64,000 bases of DNA from Prorocentrum cordatum (taxonomy: Eukaryota > Sar > Dinophyceae > Prorocentrales > Prorocentraceae): NCBI GenBank assembly GCA_963575745.1, contig CAUYUJ010014172.1, forward strand, positions 239,501 to 303,500, given 5' to 3'. Positions within the stretch are counted from its first letter, which is position 1, and every line of letters begins with the position of its first letter. The notes under the pieces are model-generated. The model ran no database searches, was not told where the DNA came from, and was given only the letters and a program-made list of their open reading frames with translations. The position numbers were made by a program, and so were the translations under genes. Positions 23,105-33,870 of this stretch are shown piece after piece.

Positions 23105-24320
23105 GCTTTTCTGTGCACACATGTGCGCGCCGTACTTTACTGTTACTTGCCTTTGGCCTATCCCGCCACTGTGCCATAACATGGCATAGCAAGGCACGGG
23201 TATCCAAAAAATGGGGACCTCTATGTGCGCTGTCTTTTACTGTTACTTGTCCGCACATAAGGGTCTCTTTGGGGCCCATGCTGTGCTATGCCATGCTATA
23301 GCACAGTGGCGGGATAGGCATAGGGCAAATAGTAAAAAGGCAACGCGCACATAGGGGCCCCCACTTGTTGAGGGCACATGCTGTGTTATGCCATGCTATA
23401 GCACCGTGGCGGGATAAGCCTAGGGCAAGTACGAGTAAATCAACGCGCGCGTAGAGGTCCCCACATTTTGGGGACCCATGCTGTGCTACGCCATGCCATA
23501 GCACAGTGGCGGGATATGCCTAAGGCAATGTGAGTAAAAAGGTCACGCGCACATTGGGGTCCCCACTTTGGGGGGCCCCATGCTGTGCCATGCCATGCTA
23601 TAGCACAGTGGCGGGATAGGCCTAGGGCAGGTAACAGTAAAAGGCGACGCGCACATAGGGGTCCCCACTTTTGGGGGACCCATGCTGTGTTATGCCATGC
23701 TATAGCACAGTGGCGGGATAGGCCCAGGGCAATGAACAATAAAAGCAACGCGCACATAGGGGTCCCAACTTGTTGGGGGCCCATGCCGTGCTATGCAATG
23801 CTATAGACGGTGGCGGGATAGGCATAGGGCAGGTAACAGTAAAAGGCGACGCGCACATCGGGGTCCCCACCTTTTGGGGGCCCCTGCTGTGCTATGCCAT
23901 GCTATAGCACAGTGGCGGGATAGGTCCAGGGCAATTAACAGTAAAAGCAACGCGCACATAGGGGTCCCCACTTGTTGGGGACCCATGCCGTGCTATGCCA
24001 TGCTATAGACGGTGGCGGGATAGGCATAGGGCAGGTAACAGTACAAGGCGACGCGCACATAGGGGTCCCCACTTTTGGGGGGCCCATGCTGTGCTATGCC
24101 ATGCTATAGCACAATGGCGGGATGGGCCCAGAGCAAGTAAAGGACCACGCGCACATAGGGGTCACCACTTTTGGGGGACCCATGCTGTGCTACGCCATGC
24201 TATAGCACAGTGGCGGGATAGGCATAGGTCAAGTAACAGTAGTAGACGACGCGCACATAGGAGCCCCCACTTTTCGGGGACCCATGCTGGGCAATGCCAT
24301 GCTATAGCATGGTGGCGGGA
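23105..24320 (+). repeat. ~101-bp hairpin satellite, left array
   Basis: Eleven units are spaced 96-102 bp, judged from the AGTGGCGGG word at 23305, 23405, 23505, 23607, 23709, 23809, 23911, 24011, 24113, 24209 and 24311. Each unit has two inverted repeats: GGGTCCCC..GGGGACCC around a T-rich loop, and CTGTGCTAT..ATAGCACAG around GCCATGCT. The first stretch (23105-23250) is a unit in the opposite orientation, so the array starts head-to-head. Units at 23.7-24.1 kb also show a two-unit (~202 bp) higher-order pattern. Confidence 0.93.
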
Positions 24321-24640
24321 TAGCACTGCAGCAGGAGCAGCCAACAAATTGAAGGCGTCACTAGTACAACTGGAAGTACGGAGCCCGGACACGTTCCCGA
24401 ATACGTGAATAGGCGTGGACCCCAAGCACGCTGCTGTGCAGCGGAGACCCCACGCAGCAGGGAGAGGCACAGAGGACGGACGCCAGCGAGAATGCAAACA
24501 CTGTCAAGAAAACGGCGCTGCTGGCACATAGGCAGACGCGGTGAGACATCTGGTTCCAATGGTTGATAGCACGACTCCAGGAATCATGAGCATGAACCTA
24601 TCGCTCAAAATGGAATATAGCAATACGATAGTGAAGGACA
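24321..24640. other. Interruption of the satellite array
   Basis: Non-satellite sequence that includes AATGCAAACACTGTCAAGAAAA and a GATAGCACGAC segment. Both resemble sequence at 24885-24965, just past the 3' end of the helicase element, and the interruptions at 32.3 and 33.3 kb. No coding potential was recognised. Confidence 0.5.
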
Positions 24641-24737
24641 ACGCGCACATAGAGGTTCTTACTTTTTGGGACAAATGCTATGTTATGCCATGCTCTAGCA
24701 TAGTGGCGGGATAGGCCTGGGGCAAATAACAATAAAA
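24641..24737 (+). repeat. Single ~101-bp satellite unit beside the insertion
   Basis: A diverged satellite unit that breaks off at TAACAATAAAA (24727-24737). The satellite resumes with the same 11 bases at 31609-31619, which marks the insertion edges of the helicase element. Its second hairpin reads CTATGTTA..TAGCATAG, with a paired change relative to the consensus. Confidence 0.8.
24727..24737 (+). repeat. Candidate 11-bp target-site duplication, left
   Basis: TAACAATAAAA ends the left satellite unit and is repeated at 31609-31619, where the satellite resumes in phase. It could instead be chance, since both are part of the monomer. Confidence 0.5.
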
Positions 24738-25013
24738 TGATGTGATGCTCGTTAACACGCAAAAACATAATGCACAGCAGCTTATGAGTCCCAGACACAC
24801 ATGCATATATGCTCCCCAAACTGGCCACCATGCGGCGAGAGGGAGCCGCAAAACACGGGAGGCATAGTGCGCACTGACGACAGCGCAAGTGCAAACACTG
24901 CTGAGAAAAACATGACAATAGAAAACAAGATGTCATGGACAAATGGATGCTAGCACGACAACTGGTTGAACGACACATTTTCTCTCGCAATGCAAAGGGA
25001 AAGGCAGTCCGTC

Positions 25014-25700
25014 TCACGGGTGAAACGCGGACAGATCAGACGAGCCCCGACTCGCAGCCAGCTCCTCGAACATGGCGGCGCGCTGTTCCTCGTCCACCTC
25101 GCCGCAGTCGGAATAGACATCAGAAGAACAGGCCTCAGAGTCGGACTCCGTGTCCACCTCCCGCAGCTGAGGGCCGTGCTCGTCGTCGGACTCGCTCTGA
25201 GCCGTCCGGCTAGTCTGCTCCTCGGGATCATCGCGCTTGAGGCTGACAGGCAGCCAATCCGTGCGACGGATAGAGCCAGAGTGATAAATGTTCTCTGCGC
25301 ACTTGAAGCGGCTCGTGCCCACGTGCCCGTAGCCCCGTTCAGATAGGTAGGCGTGGTCGAAATAGAGCGCGCCGACGATGTGGGTGGCCCCCTGCGCTCT
25401 GCGAATTGTAGTCGCATATCCATAAGTGCAGGGCAAGAAGTCGTCACCGCCGTCGGTGATAGGGTGCACGAGTAGACGCTGCCCAGTGCCCAGCAGCACC
25501 ACGGTGAAGGTCGTCCTGTCGTCATTCAGCACCGTCTCGATAGTGCCAATGGCACCGTTGACGAAGCCCCGCTCCTTGTCGAGGTTCCTCGTGAGCCGCA
25601 CGACGACACCACGAGCGATGAATAGCACGTCCTTGCCAGAGGCAACCTGTGCAGACATCCCAGTTGCGATCGTGCGGAGGGGGTCCAAGCTTCGCGTCGC
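25014..25700 (-). pseudogene. Pif1-type helicase C-terminal motifs and acidic tail
   Basis: The frame 25014-25820 restores the helicase after a frameshift. It has RLTRNLDKERGFVNGAIG (75-92), the signature before the final helicase motif, then YGYATTIRRAQGATHIVGA (133-151) as motif VI and YGHVGTSRFK (164-173). IRRTDWLPV (184-192) and a D/E/S-rich tail follow, ending at 25014. Residues 1-60 of the frame look unrelated and are probably out of phase. An adjoining sequence in a third frame (about 25700-25800) may supply the missing part, so more than one indel is likely. Confidence 0.8.
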
Positions 25701-27325
25701 ATTGCCGGTGCGCCAGCGACCTCGGCGATGCATCGGGGACGCATTGGCACAACAGCGCGAAGCTCCGAACCCCTGCGCCACGCCCGCATCTGCAAAAACC
25801 CGACACCTTCGGGTCGCCAAAGTAACGAGAAGCGTGCTCGGGCTTATTCAAGCTGTTCGCCGAGAGGCACGCCGCGTTGACCGCCTCGGCGCCCTTGTTG
25901 GTGACAGTCAGCCACGTAAAGGTCTCACCCATGTCATCGCCAATAGCCTTGCCCTTGGCGACGGCCTTCTCCAGAGTAATGCGGTCCCAGGTGCGGCCAG
26001 CGAAGAATGCCCGGATGACGCTCCTCTGAGGCTGCTTGACGCGCACCTGCCGCAAGAAGCCCAGAAGACGGTCATCGTTGGTCCGATGTATAGTGTGCAG
26101 GGTGATGGTAGTCATGATAGTGATGAAGGTGCGCATCGCCACGGAGCTGCCCAGGGAATTCAACTGCTGGAAATCTGCAGCGAACAAGACAGTCGGCCGC
26201 TGCGGCGGCTCCTTGAAGCCGTTATGCAGGCGCACGGCAACAGCATCCTCGATCTGCGAGGCCTCGTCGATGATAAAGAGATCATACCTGCGGAGCCGCG
26301 TGGGAGGGGCATAGTCCACCACCGTGTCCGCACTGCGGTAGATGTGCCAGGCAGAGTGCATGGTCTCCACGTTGATATTCTCGTGCTGCACCTTCGTCTT
26401 ATAGGTATGCACCAGGGTGCCCGTGGGCCCCAGAACAAGCACGCGCAGACCCGCATCAGCAGCCCTGCGAGCCGCCTCGCATAGAACCTCGGTCTTGCCA
26501 CTGCCTGGCTCCCCCTGCACGTAGTAGAATTGCTCGTGGACAACGTTGGCGTCGGCCCTGGACAGCAGACCGTCCACCACGCGCAGCACCTCCTGCTGGT
26601 CGGCAGACCAAGTGAGCACGGGACGCCGGTGCCCGAAGACGCGATTCCACTCTTCCCTGTATTTGCTATAGAGGTGGAACACCCCAACGTTGGACTCTTC
26701 CCACTGCTGGCGCAAGGCATGTGGTATCGCAAAAGGGTTCTCCCTGCAATACTCCATGTAGTAATAGAAGCAGTGGACGGCGAAGAGCCGAGCACGGAAA
26801 GATCTGGCGCGACCGGGTGGAACGCGTATGGCACGATCTACCTGCACGACGTTCGCGAGGTTGTTGGGCGCCGAGTCCGCGTCTTCGAAAGGCTTGCCGC
26901 ACGCGCCAACGGTGGCATCTGGGGAGCGTAGCGGGTGGCGCTGGAAGCGCGCGTTCTCGTCACCCTCGATCACATGGCTGGGCCAATAGTGAAAGAGCTC
27001 CCACGTGTAGGACGCATGGTCGTTGGTGATGGACTCGACAGGCAAAGCGGACAACCACGGGATGTCCTTAGCATTCGAAGCAAAGCCCACCCACCGGGAC
27101 GAGTCCATAACCTCCTGCAGGCGAGCCGCATAGGCCACGTCGCCCTCCCCCACCGCGCGAGGCAGCTGCTGCGCCAACCGCCGTCGATGCGAGTCCACAC
27201 GTCCTGGCGGAGTGCCCGTCGTCCACGCGAGGTGACGCAGGTACTGCAGCGCCCGAAAATAGTACGCGGTGAAGGCAATGACGTCTGTCTCCGACGGCGG
27301 CAGAAAAGGTCGCGGAGTCCAGGTG
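25640..27325 (-). pseudogene. Pif1-type SF1 DNA helicase, N-terminal and ATPase motifs
   Basis: The frame 25522-27198 can be extended upstream to about 27325 with convincing sequence (AFTAYYFRALQYLRHLAW). It carries Walker A GEPGSGKTEVL (229-239), GPTGTLVHTYK (258-268), TMHSAWHI (279-286), Walker B FIIDEASQ (308-315), motif III FAADFQQL (339-346), LHTIHRTND (367-375) and TWLTVTNKGAEAVN (428-441). Pif1-family helicases unwind DNA 5' to 3'; in Helitrons this domain follows Rep. The frame goes out of phase near 25640-25830, so the last ~90 codons of this open frame are shadow sequence. Confidence 0.82.
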
Positions 27326-27340
27326 CGGGAACATCATGGA

Positions 27341-28760
27341 TCAGCACTGCCCTATGACATTGCCCTGCATCCCGAAGGCATAGCGGACGCCGGCGGCGAC
27401 AAGGCAATCCTGCCCGCGGCCTCTGCGCTTGGTCACAGTCTTGGCGTCCTTCCACGCATAGGTGCGGATGTAGCTCAGGAAGCTGCCGTGGAAGTCGAGC
27501 TCCCCAGAGACAACCAAACGTGCGACATAGTGCTCATGCAGCCGCTTGGTGTCGTTGTCGCCCTGGTCCCGCCTCCCCGGTATGATAGCGTACGCGTTGG
27601 CCACGGCAAAAGTCCGATAGATGTGCGCAGCGCCAGCGAAGTCGAGAAACACCTCGGGAAGGCCATGGGCCAGCTTGCACAGCATGCGATAGGTTGTGCG
27701 CCACGCCGAGTGGTCATCCCCGCCGCTGCGCGCGGCATCGGGCTGAAAATCCATATCGATTACCCTTGACCACGTAGCCGTTGATATAGTGCAGGAAACC
27801 CTCGCCGAGCTGCGCGTCCACGGACCCGCGGAAGACCTCCTCCAGGAAGCAAACGAATGGCGAGATGTCCCCCGTACTACTGCGGCCAGATAGAACCTGC
27901 CGATGGATCACCCAGGCCGCAATGTGGATGAGCTGCGTCTTGCGGCCCTGGAATTCGAGGCGGATGACATAGTCGCGGACCTCGCTGAAGAATTCGTTGG
28001 GACGTAGAATCTGCTTCATACCATCGCACGGCAGCTCGTGGATGTGCTCGGACAACATGCCCTGGCACGCAGACAGACGATTCGCGGTCTTCCAGTCCGC
28101 GAATAGAGGCTGGTGTAGTAGAACCTTCCATTCAGCCGGAGCGATGGTGATGAACAGGTTGGGAAAGGCAAAGCCCCGACTATAGCGAAGCGTGTGCTGC
28201 CGCACGACGTCGCACAGAAGGTCCTGCCCGTGGCGCCAATAGCTCTCGGACGTAGAGCTGTTGTCCGCGACGACATCGGGAGTGATGCCCTGGTGCTCCG
28301 CGATAGCCAGGCTCGCCGAGATCTTCTGCGCGGCGGCCATGTCGTATAGCAGGAAGGCCAGATCAGGCACAGCCTCCGCGTCGCCATAGGTGCGGCACCG
28401 AGAACGCACCTTGCGCAGGAACGCCTTCTTCATAGACGGATGCTGAGAACTCTTCATCAGCTTGCGGTCCCCGGCCCAGCCCCGCACGTCGCTGTCGGAA
28501 TAGACCTCCCAGGGATAGAGCGCGGGGAAGAGCGCAACCTCGATGCCGCGGCTCTGGAGGAGCAGCCGGTAGGTCGCTATGAACATCTCCCGCTCATCCT
28601 CCGGGTAGGACAGCATGCGCTTCTGCTGCGTCGCGCACCGACGATAGGTGCGATTGTGCAGCATGAGCCAGTCGTAGGCAGCCCGCGCCCTGGGAGTCAT
28701 GGCCCCACACGTCTCCAGGTCCTCGCGCTTGTAGTTGACGCGGCACACCTGGGTCTTCTT
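27341..28760 (-). pseudogene. Helitron-type Rep-like region, catalytic residues degraded
   Basis: The frame 27714-28748 has FPNLFITIAPAEW (residues 195-207), RLEFQGR (263-269), LIHIAAWV (273-280) and YVVKG (325-329). In Helitron Reps the corresponding sites are a HUH motif and a YxxKY motif, which cut and hold the DNA strand. Here the first His of HUH reads Leu, and the second Tyr reads Gly. One extra base near 27757 then shifts the frame to 27341-27754, where SAWRTTYRMLCKLAHGLPEVFLDFAG and GNVIGQC continue the protein until another stop. The order and motifs support a Rep identity; loss of catalytic residues argues against activity of this copy. Confidence 0.62.
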
Positions 28761-28763
28761 TCA

Positions 28764-29640
28764 GTTGTAGGTGGGGCCCCTGGCCACGGAGCCGCGCTCC
28801 TTCTGCTCCGTGACGACGAGCAGGTAGGGCGTGATAGAGGCAGCCTCTTCCTTCGTGATGTCCAGGAGGCTGACTATCCCCTCAGCGGCACGTTCGCGAA
28901 CGTACTGCTCATAGTCAGCAAACTCCTGCACCAAGACCGACAATTCCTCCACGTCCATGGCGTCTACAGGGCCGCGGCGCATGGCGTCGCGCATGGACGC
29001 CAGATGGGTGCTGAAGTCATACGCAGTAACGAACCGCTGCGCTGCCGGAAGATAGACGGGCCAGTGCTTCCGCGGCGGCACGACATACAGCTGCTCGGTC
29101 TTGACGCCCGCCTCGATCTCCGAGGGCAGCGGCCACAGGGGCGCCTCCAACGGCAAGGGGCGCTGCGAAAGGTGTCCGCGATGGTCACAAGATCGGCATC
29201 GAAGAAGATGGCGAACGCAGTCGCCGCGGACAGTGTTGCCATAGACATACTTCGAACCCGACTGCTGACCTTTGAGAACCTGCCAACGATAGCCGCACAG
29301 ATCGCAAGCGACCCAGTTCTCGTAGAAGATGAAGAGGCGATAGTGCCGAAGCTCCACGGCACCTCGTGCCCCAGACGGAAGCGCAGCGCGGCGCGGCAGT
29401 GTGCCATGGCAGACAGCCGTGAACTCCAAGCGACGCTCCGCCTCCCAGCAACGGATAGTGGCTGCCCTGGGGAGCGCCTCCTGCAGCATCCAGACCGGCA
29501 CCGCCTCGCCGTGGACGGACTTGATGATAGCCTGCAGGGCGGCGTCCTCATCAGTTTCAGCGCCCGCGCGGCGAGCCCGGTAGGTGCGAGCGCAGTCGAC
29601 GTACTTGTCCTGAGGCTGCGCAGTGATAAACGAATAGGCC
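28764..29640 (-). pseudogene. Zinc-binding N-region of the Rep/helicase protein
   Basis: The frame 28761-29942 becomes protein-like from about residue 102 (SFITAQPQDK) onward. Before that it reads through G-rich and anonymous DNA that may be an intron or decayed sequence. A likely zinc ribbon lies at CDLCGYRW (213-220) with C242, C249 and C252. The region ends in YLLVVTEQKERGSVARGPTYN before TGA at 28761-28763. Downstream codons in the same frame (KKTQVCRVNYKRED) continue the protein, so the stop is a single in-frame change. The role is presumed to be DNA binding or folding of the large Helitron-type protein. Confidence 0.6.
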
Positions 29641-30138
29641 CAGACGGACCAGCCAGGACAAAACATCCTACTGGGAGTGCGAGATAGAGTCGGGCCCCAC
29701 ACAGGCATGGGTGCGTGGTAACGAAGCAAGACCCTTGGAAGCCGACTGAAAAGATCCCAGAAGCAAGAATCGAACCCATGGCACACGGGACAGATCAGAG
29801 ATCGGCCAAGTCCAAAGTGCACATAGCAACATGCCGACAGCCACGAAATAATGATAGAAAACCCTGCGGCCCCCCAGTGGTGAACATCGGATTTGAAGCG
29901 CCCCCCCCCGCCCCCCCTCCCCCGTCCTGCCACGCTCGCCACACAGGGCAGCCGCCGCGATCGGGCGCATAGTGCTCAGACATCCGGCGCCCCAACACCG
30001 CAAGAGAGACATCCCGTTCATAGTGTTCCTGCACGGCCTGCCGCCGCGCCGCAGGCTCCGCATGGCCCTGGACCAGCCCCTGCACCACGGCCACCTGGTC
30101 AGCGCCAGACAGGAACTCATAGGACAGATCACCGTGGC

Positions 30139-31180
30139 GAATCATGATGCGCCGGAGTATGGACAAGTGGGCAGCGGTTAGCTTCTTCTGGAGCCGAATC
30201 TCCAGCTCGCCAGCAATGCGACGCCGACCTTTAGTAGGATGCAGCGTCATGAGCTCCTTGATAATGTCCACGTGCTGCCGCGGGCCCCCGGTGAAGTCGC
30301 AAAAGTGCCGCCGCTCAGGCTGCTGTCGCATAGACACGCCCACCGCCAGACGGCCCTCTGAAATCTCAATCATGATGCGCTTAATGACCAGCTGGTGCGC
30401 GAGCGATAGCTTCACCCCGAGCTTCTCCGCCAGCTTGCGGGCAATGAGCTTGCACCCCAACTCGGGGTGCGAGGCAGCGAGCTCCTTGATAGAGTCCACG
30501 TGTTCCCGCACATCCCCGGTGAAGTCCTCGAGGTCCGTCTGCTCTGGCATCGCCACATCCACAGCGAAGGCCCCATAGTCCTCGCCCTCCCGCTGCGCGC
30601 CGGCTACTGCACGGCCCTCCGAGATCCCCGCCGCGATGCGCCTGATGACACTGAGGTGGGCATGCGATAGCTTCACCCGGAGATGCCGCTGGAGCTCGTG
30701 GACAATGCCCTTGTGCCCCATGCCAGGATGAACCACCACGAGTGCACGAGTGACGTGGTCCCGCATGTCCCCGCTGAGCTCCTCCCAGTCTGGCACCTCC
30801 ACCGCCGCGCGGCCATCGGAGACGTCGGTCATAATGCGTCTGACGACCTGCAAGTTGGCGCCAGATAGCTTCACCCTGAGCTTCTCAGCCAGCTTGTGGC
30901 CAATGGCCTTGCACCCCAACTCCGGATGCGAGGTCACGAGCTCCTTGATAGCTTCCATGTGCTCCCGCACGTCCCCGGAGAAGAGCTCAGAAGCTTGGCG
31001 CTCCGCGCCAGGAGCAGCGGTCTCGGCCTTCCGCAGCCGCAGCGCCGCTTGGTAGTCAGAGTCCTCCAGCCTCAAACCCAAGAGCTCGCCGCGCCCGGCG
31101 CCGACACGCTTATAGCCCCACTCCGGAAACTCCTCCATGATGTCCCCGACCAGGTCCGCGTGATCGCGCACGTCGCCCAC
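30139..31180 (-). pseudogene. Five tandem HTH-like DNA-binding modules (element N-terminus)
   Basis: The frame 29795-31180 (about 461 codons) contains five modules of 67-85 residues, at about 1-67, 68-135, 136-220, 221-296 and 297-347. Each has the pattern GDVR-H, I-K-E-L, HP-LG-K-I, L-KL-VKLS-A and V-I-R-R-I-M. The pattern of two helices and a short turn before VIRRIM resembles helix-turn-helix folds of transposases; this is inference from spacing, not from a match. The first module is the most diverged. The frame continues to about residue 420 (MSEHYAPDRGG) and then runs into a glycine-rich stretch from a G-tract at about 29899-29925, where the frame is lost. The start shown is simply the first Met; the true start is unknown. 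Confidence 0.6.
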
Positions 31181-31319
31181 GCGCAGGAGCGCCGCCGCGG
31201 GGCGCTAGCGACCAGACATGGCGGAGCTGCTGGGGAGGCAACGCTCCGCCTGGCCGCCGGCGCGAGGGCACGGGCGCGCTGCCTGCGAGGATGTAACATT
31301 GCGGTTGATGAAATATGTT

Positions 31320-31600
31320 AGAAGGAATGCCAAGCACACTCTGTCGGGATGCTACGAGAATAGCACATAGAGATGACCGTCTACTGTTTGTGACGTGCAG
31401 CTGTGCTGAAATAGCACAACACATGGAATGTCATATTTTTTTGTGAGATGACCAAGTAATCCAATAGCACACATCATGAAGAAACGTCTCCAATGTTAGG
31501 GAACACTGCTGATGTGATGCAATAGCACAGAAACCAGAGATGCATCATCCCCACGTCTTCATCGTGAATGCACAATAGCACATAACGTAGAGATGCGTCG
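31320..31600. repeat. ~54-bp spaced AATAGCACA repeat at the element 5' side
   Basis: AATAGCACA recurs near 31359, 31410, 31462, 31520 and 31573, at 51-58-base intervals, with weak similarity between. It lies inside the insertion, upstream of the HTH modules on the minus strand, where a promoter or terminal region could be. Confidence 0.5.
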
Positions 31601-31608
31601 CGGACGAT

Positions 31609-31619
31609 TAACAATAAAA
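31609..31619 (+). repeat. Candidate 11-bp target-site duplication, right
   Basis: TAACAATAAAA begins the right satellite array (continuing GACGACGCGCACATAGGG) and matches 24727-24737. Confidence 0.5.
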
Positions 31620-32302
31620 GACGACGCGCACATAGGGAACCCCACTTTCTGGGGGCCCATGATGTGTTATGCAATGCAAGAGCACAATGGCGGGATACAT
31701 AGGACAGGTACCAGTACAAGAAAACACGCACATTGGGGTCCCCACTTTTTGGGGACCCATGCTGTGCTATGCAATGCAGAACTCTGGCAGGATAGGCCCA
31801 GGGCACGTAACAGTAAAAGACAACGCGCACATAAGGGGATCCCACTTTTGGGGGACCCATGCTGTGCTATGCCATGCTATATATAACACAGTGGCGGGAT
31901 AGGCCAAGGGGCAAATAAAAGTAAACGAACGCGCACATGGGGATTCCGACTTTTTGGGGACCAATGAATAAATATGTCATGTTATAACATAGTGGCGGGA
32001 TAGGCCCAGGGTAAGTATCAATGAAACAAAAAAAAAACACAGGGGCCCCCACTTTTTGGAGCACATGCAATGCTATGCCATGCTATAGCACAGTGGCGGG
32101 ATAAGCCAAGGGCAAATAACAGAAACGCGCGAATGTAGGTCCCCACTTTTCGGTGACACATGCTGTGCTATGCCATGATATAGCACAGTGGCGGGATAGG
32201 CCGAAGGCAAGTAGGTGGAAATGCCTCGCACATAGGAGTCTACACTTTTTGGGGGCCCATGATGTGCTACGCCATGCTATAGCACAGTGGCGGGATATGC
32301 CG

Positions 32303-32520
32303 CAGGGAAGCAACCACTGTTGAGGACAAATCCGGGCGCATAGCAGAGATACCAAGTGAGGCAAATGTAATTGCGGAGAACAGAATAATAGACACAGGGC
32401 GCACAACAATAGAATGTGCAAAAGTGCCACATCAAATATGCAAAGAATGCTCTATAGAACCAAATGCAGACGCATGAACATAAGAGATGAGCATACAGGA
32501 GACACACCAGAACAGACATG
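32303..32520. other. Interruption module 1 in the right array
   Basis: Shares CACTGTTGAGG..AAA, CATAGCAGAGA, GAGGCAAATG, GTGCCACATC and TTCTATAGAACCAA-type words with 33375-33545, and a weaker GCAAACACTG word with 24487 and 24890. Probably an inserted short element or a diverged duplication. Confidence 0.5.
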
Positions 32521-33237
32521 ATAGGCCTGCGCTATGCTACGCTATGCTATAACACAGTGGCGGGACAGGCCCAGGGCAAATATCAGTAAAAGACAACACA
32601 TAGGGGTCCCCACTTTTGGGGGGGCCCATGCGGTGCTATGCCATGCTATGCCGCAGTGGCGGGTTGGATCTCGGGCAATTAACAGGAAAAGGACAACGCG
32701 CACATGGGTGCCCCCTACGTTTTGGAAACGCATGCTGTGCTATACCATGCTGTAGCACAGTGGCGGGATGGCATAGGGCAAGTAACAGTAAAGGGCAACA
32801 CGCACATAGGGGCCCCCACTTTTTGGGGACCCGTGGTGAGCTATGCCATGCTATAGCACAGTGGCGGGATAGGCATAGGGCAAGTAAAAGTAAACTGCAA
32901 CGCGCACATAGGGTCCCCACTTTTCGGGGGCCCATGCTGTGCGCCCAGGGCAATAGGGATAAAAAGGGAACGCGCACATGAGGGTCCCCACTTTTTGGGG
33001 GCCCATGCGGTGCCATGGCATGCTGCAGTACAGTGGCGGGATAGGCCTAGGGCAAGTTTAAAAGGCAACGCGCACATAGAGGTCTGCACTTTTTGGGGAG
33101 CCATGCTGTGCTATGCCATGCTATAGCACAGTGGCGGGATAGGCATAGGGCAACAGGAAGTAAAAGGCAACACGCACATAAAAGGTTCTCACTGTTTGGG
33201 GACCCATGCTGCGTTGTGCCATGCTATAGCACAGATC

Positions 33238-33870
33238 CCCCACCGCACCCACGCCAGAACAATATAAAGCCGCAGTGTGGATCAATCGCACGCAGGGATC
33301 CCGGACAAACCGCCGTTCGGCGCGGGGATGCCGCACGGGAGCAACAGGATGAAAATAGACCACACGAGCGCCAGCGAAAGTGCAACCGCTGTTGAGGTCA
33401 AAGACGGGACCATAGCAGAGAGACCAAGCGAGGCAAATGTCTGCAATCACGGAGAGCACAAATGAATAATAGACACAAAGCAGACAACAATAGGGCGAGA
33501 GTGCCACATCTATAATGCAAAGGATGTTCTATAGAACCAACTGCAGAGGACGAGGATCGGGTATGAGCACACGATAGCTCCGGCTGAACCAATACAGAGG
33601 CCGAACATCATAGGTTTGACCGCTCCCTCTGCCAGAACACGTGCACAGAACAGCATAATAGACACTGAGCAGATAACAGTAGAACGTGCGAGAGTGCCAC
33701 ATGAAATTGATGCTTGTAGATAGAACCAACTGCAGAGGTCGAGGATCGGTTACGAGCACACGATAGCTCCTGAACCAAGCATGAGGCCGAACATCATATA
33801 TTTGACTGCTCTCTCTCTGCCAGAACGTGTGCACAGAACAGCACTCACAAGACCCATGCTGTGGTATGTC
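33238..33870. other. Interruption module 2 in the right array, partly tandem
   Basis: Includes a relative of module 1 at 33375-33545, then two copies of a ~190-bp segment (CTGCAGAGG(A/T)CGAGGATCGG to GTGCACAGAACAGC) at about 33541-33845. No gene recognised. Confidence 0.55.

Larger units (their letters stand above)
24738..31608 (-). mobile_element. Helitron-like Rep/helicase element, decayed
   Basis: A 6.87-kb insertion in the ~101-bp satellite. Reading 5' to 3' on the minus strand it holds five HTH-like modules, a zinc-binding N-region, a Rep-like region with FPNLFITIAPAEW, and a Pif1-type SF1 helicase ending in an acidic tail. This order matches the large Rep-helicase genes abundant in dinoflagellates and related to Helitrons, which move by rolling-circle replication. 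The frame changes at least four times and there is an in-frame TGA at 28761-28763, so this copy is probably inactive. The flanks share an 11-bp direct repeat, which classic Helitrons do not make. No convincing TC...CTRR ends or terminal hairpin were found. A non-mobile Pif1-like gene is the alternative reading. Confidence 0.7.

Noticed and set aside
23105-24320. CRISPR-like array
   Set aside because: Whole ~100-bp units are similar along their length with no variable spacers, and the context is eukaryotic.
28761-28763. The TGA treated as recoded or as part of an intron
   Set aside because: No splice-like borders flank it and other lesions are present in the same gene, so simple decay is the plainer reading.
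29750-29800. tRNA-like B-box GGTTCGATTC on the minus strand
   Set aside because: The T-arm around it does not pair, and no acceptor or anticodon stem could be drawn.
24738-31608. Classic Helitron ends (5' TC, 3' hairpin plus CTRR)
   Set aside because: The minus-strand 5' edge does begin near TC, but the 3' edge reads CATCA and no terminal hairpin was found, so the claim is not made.
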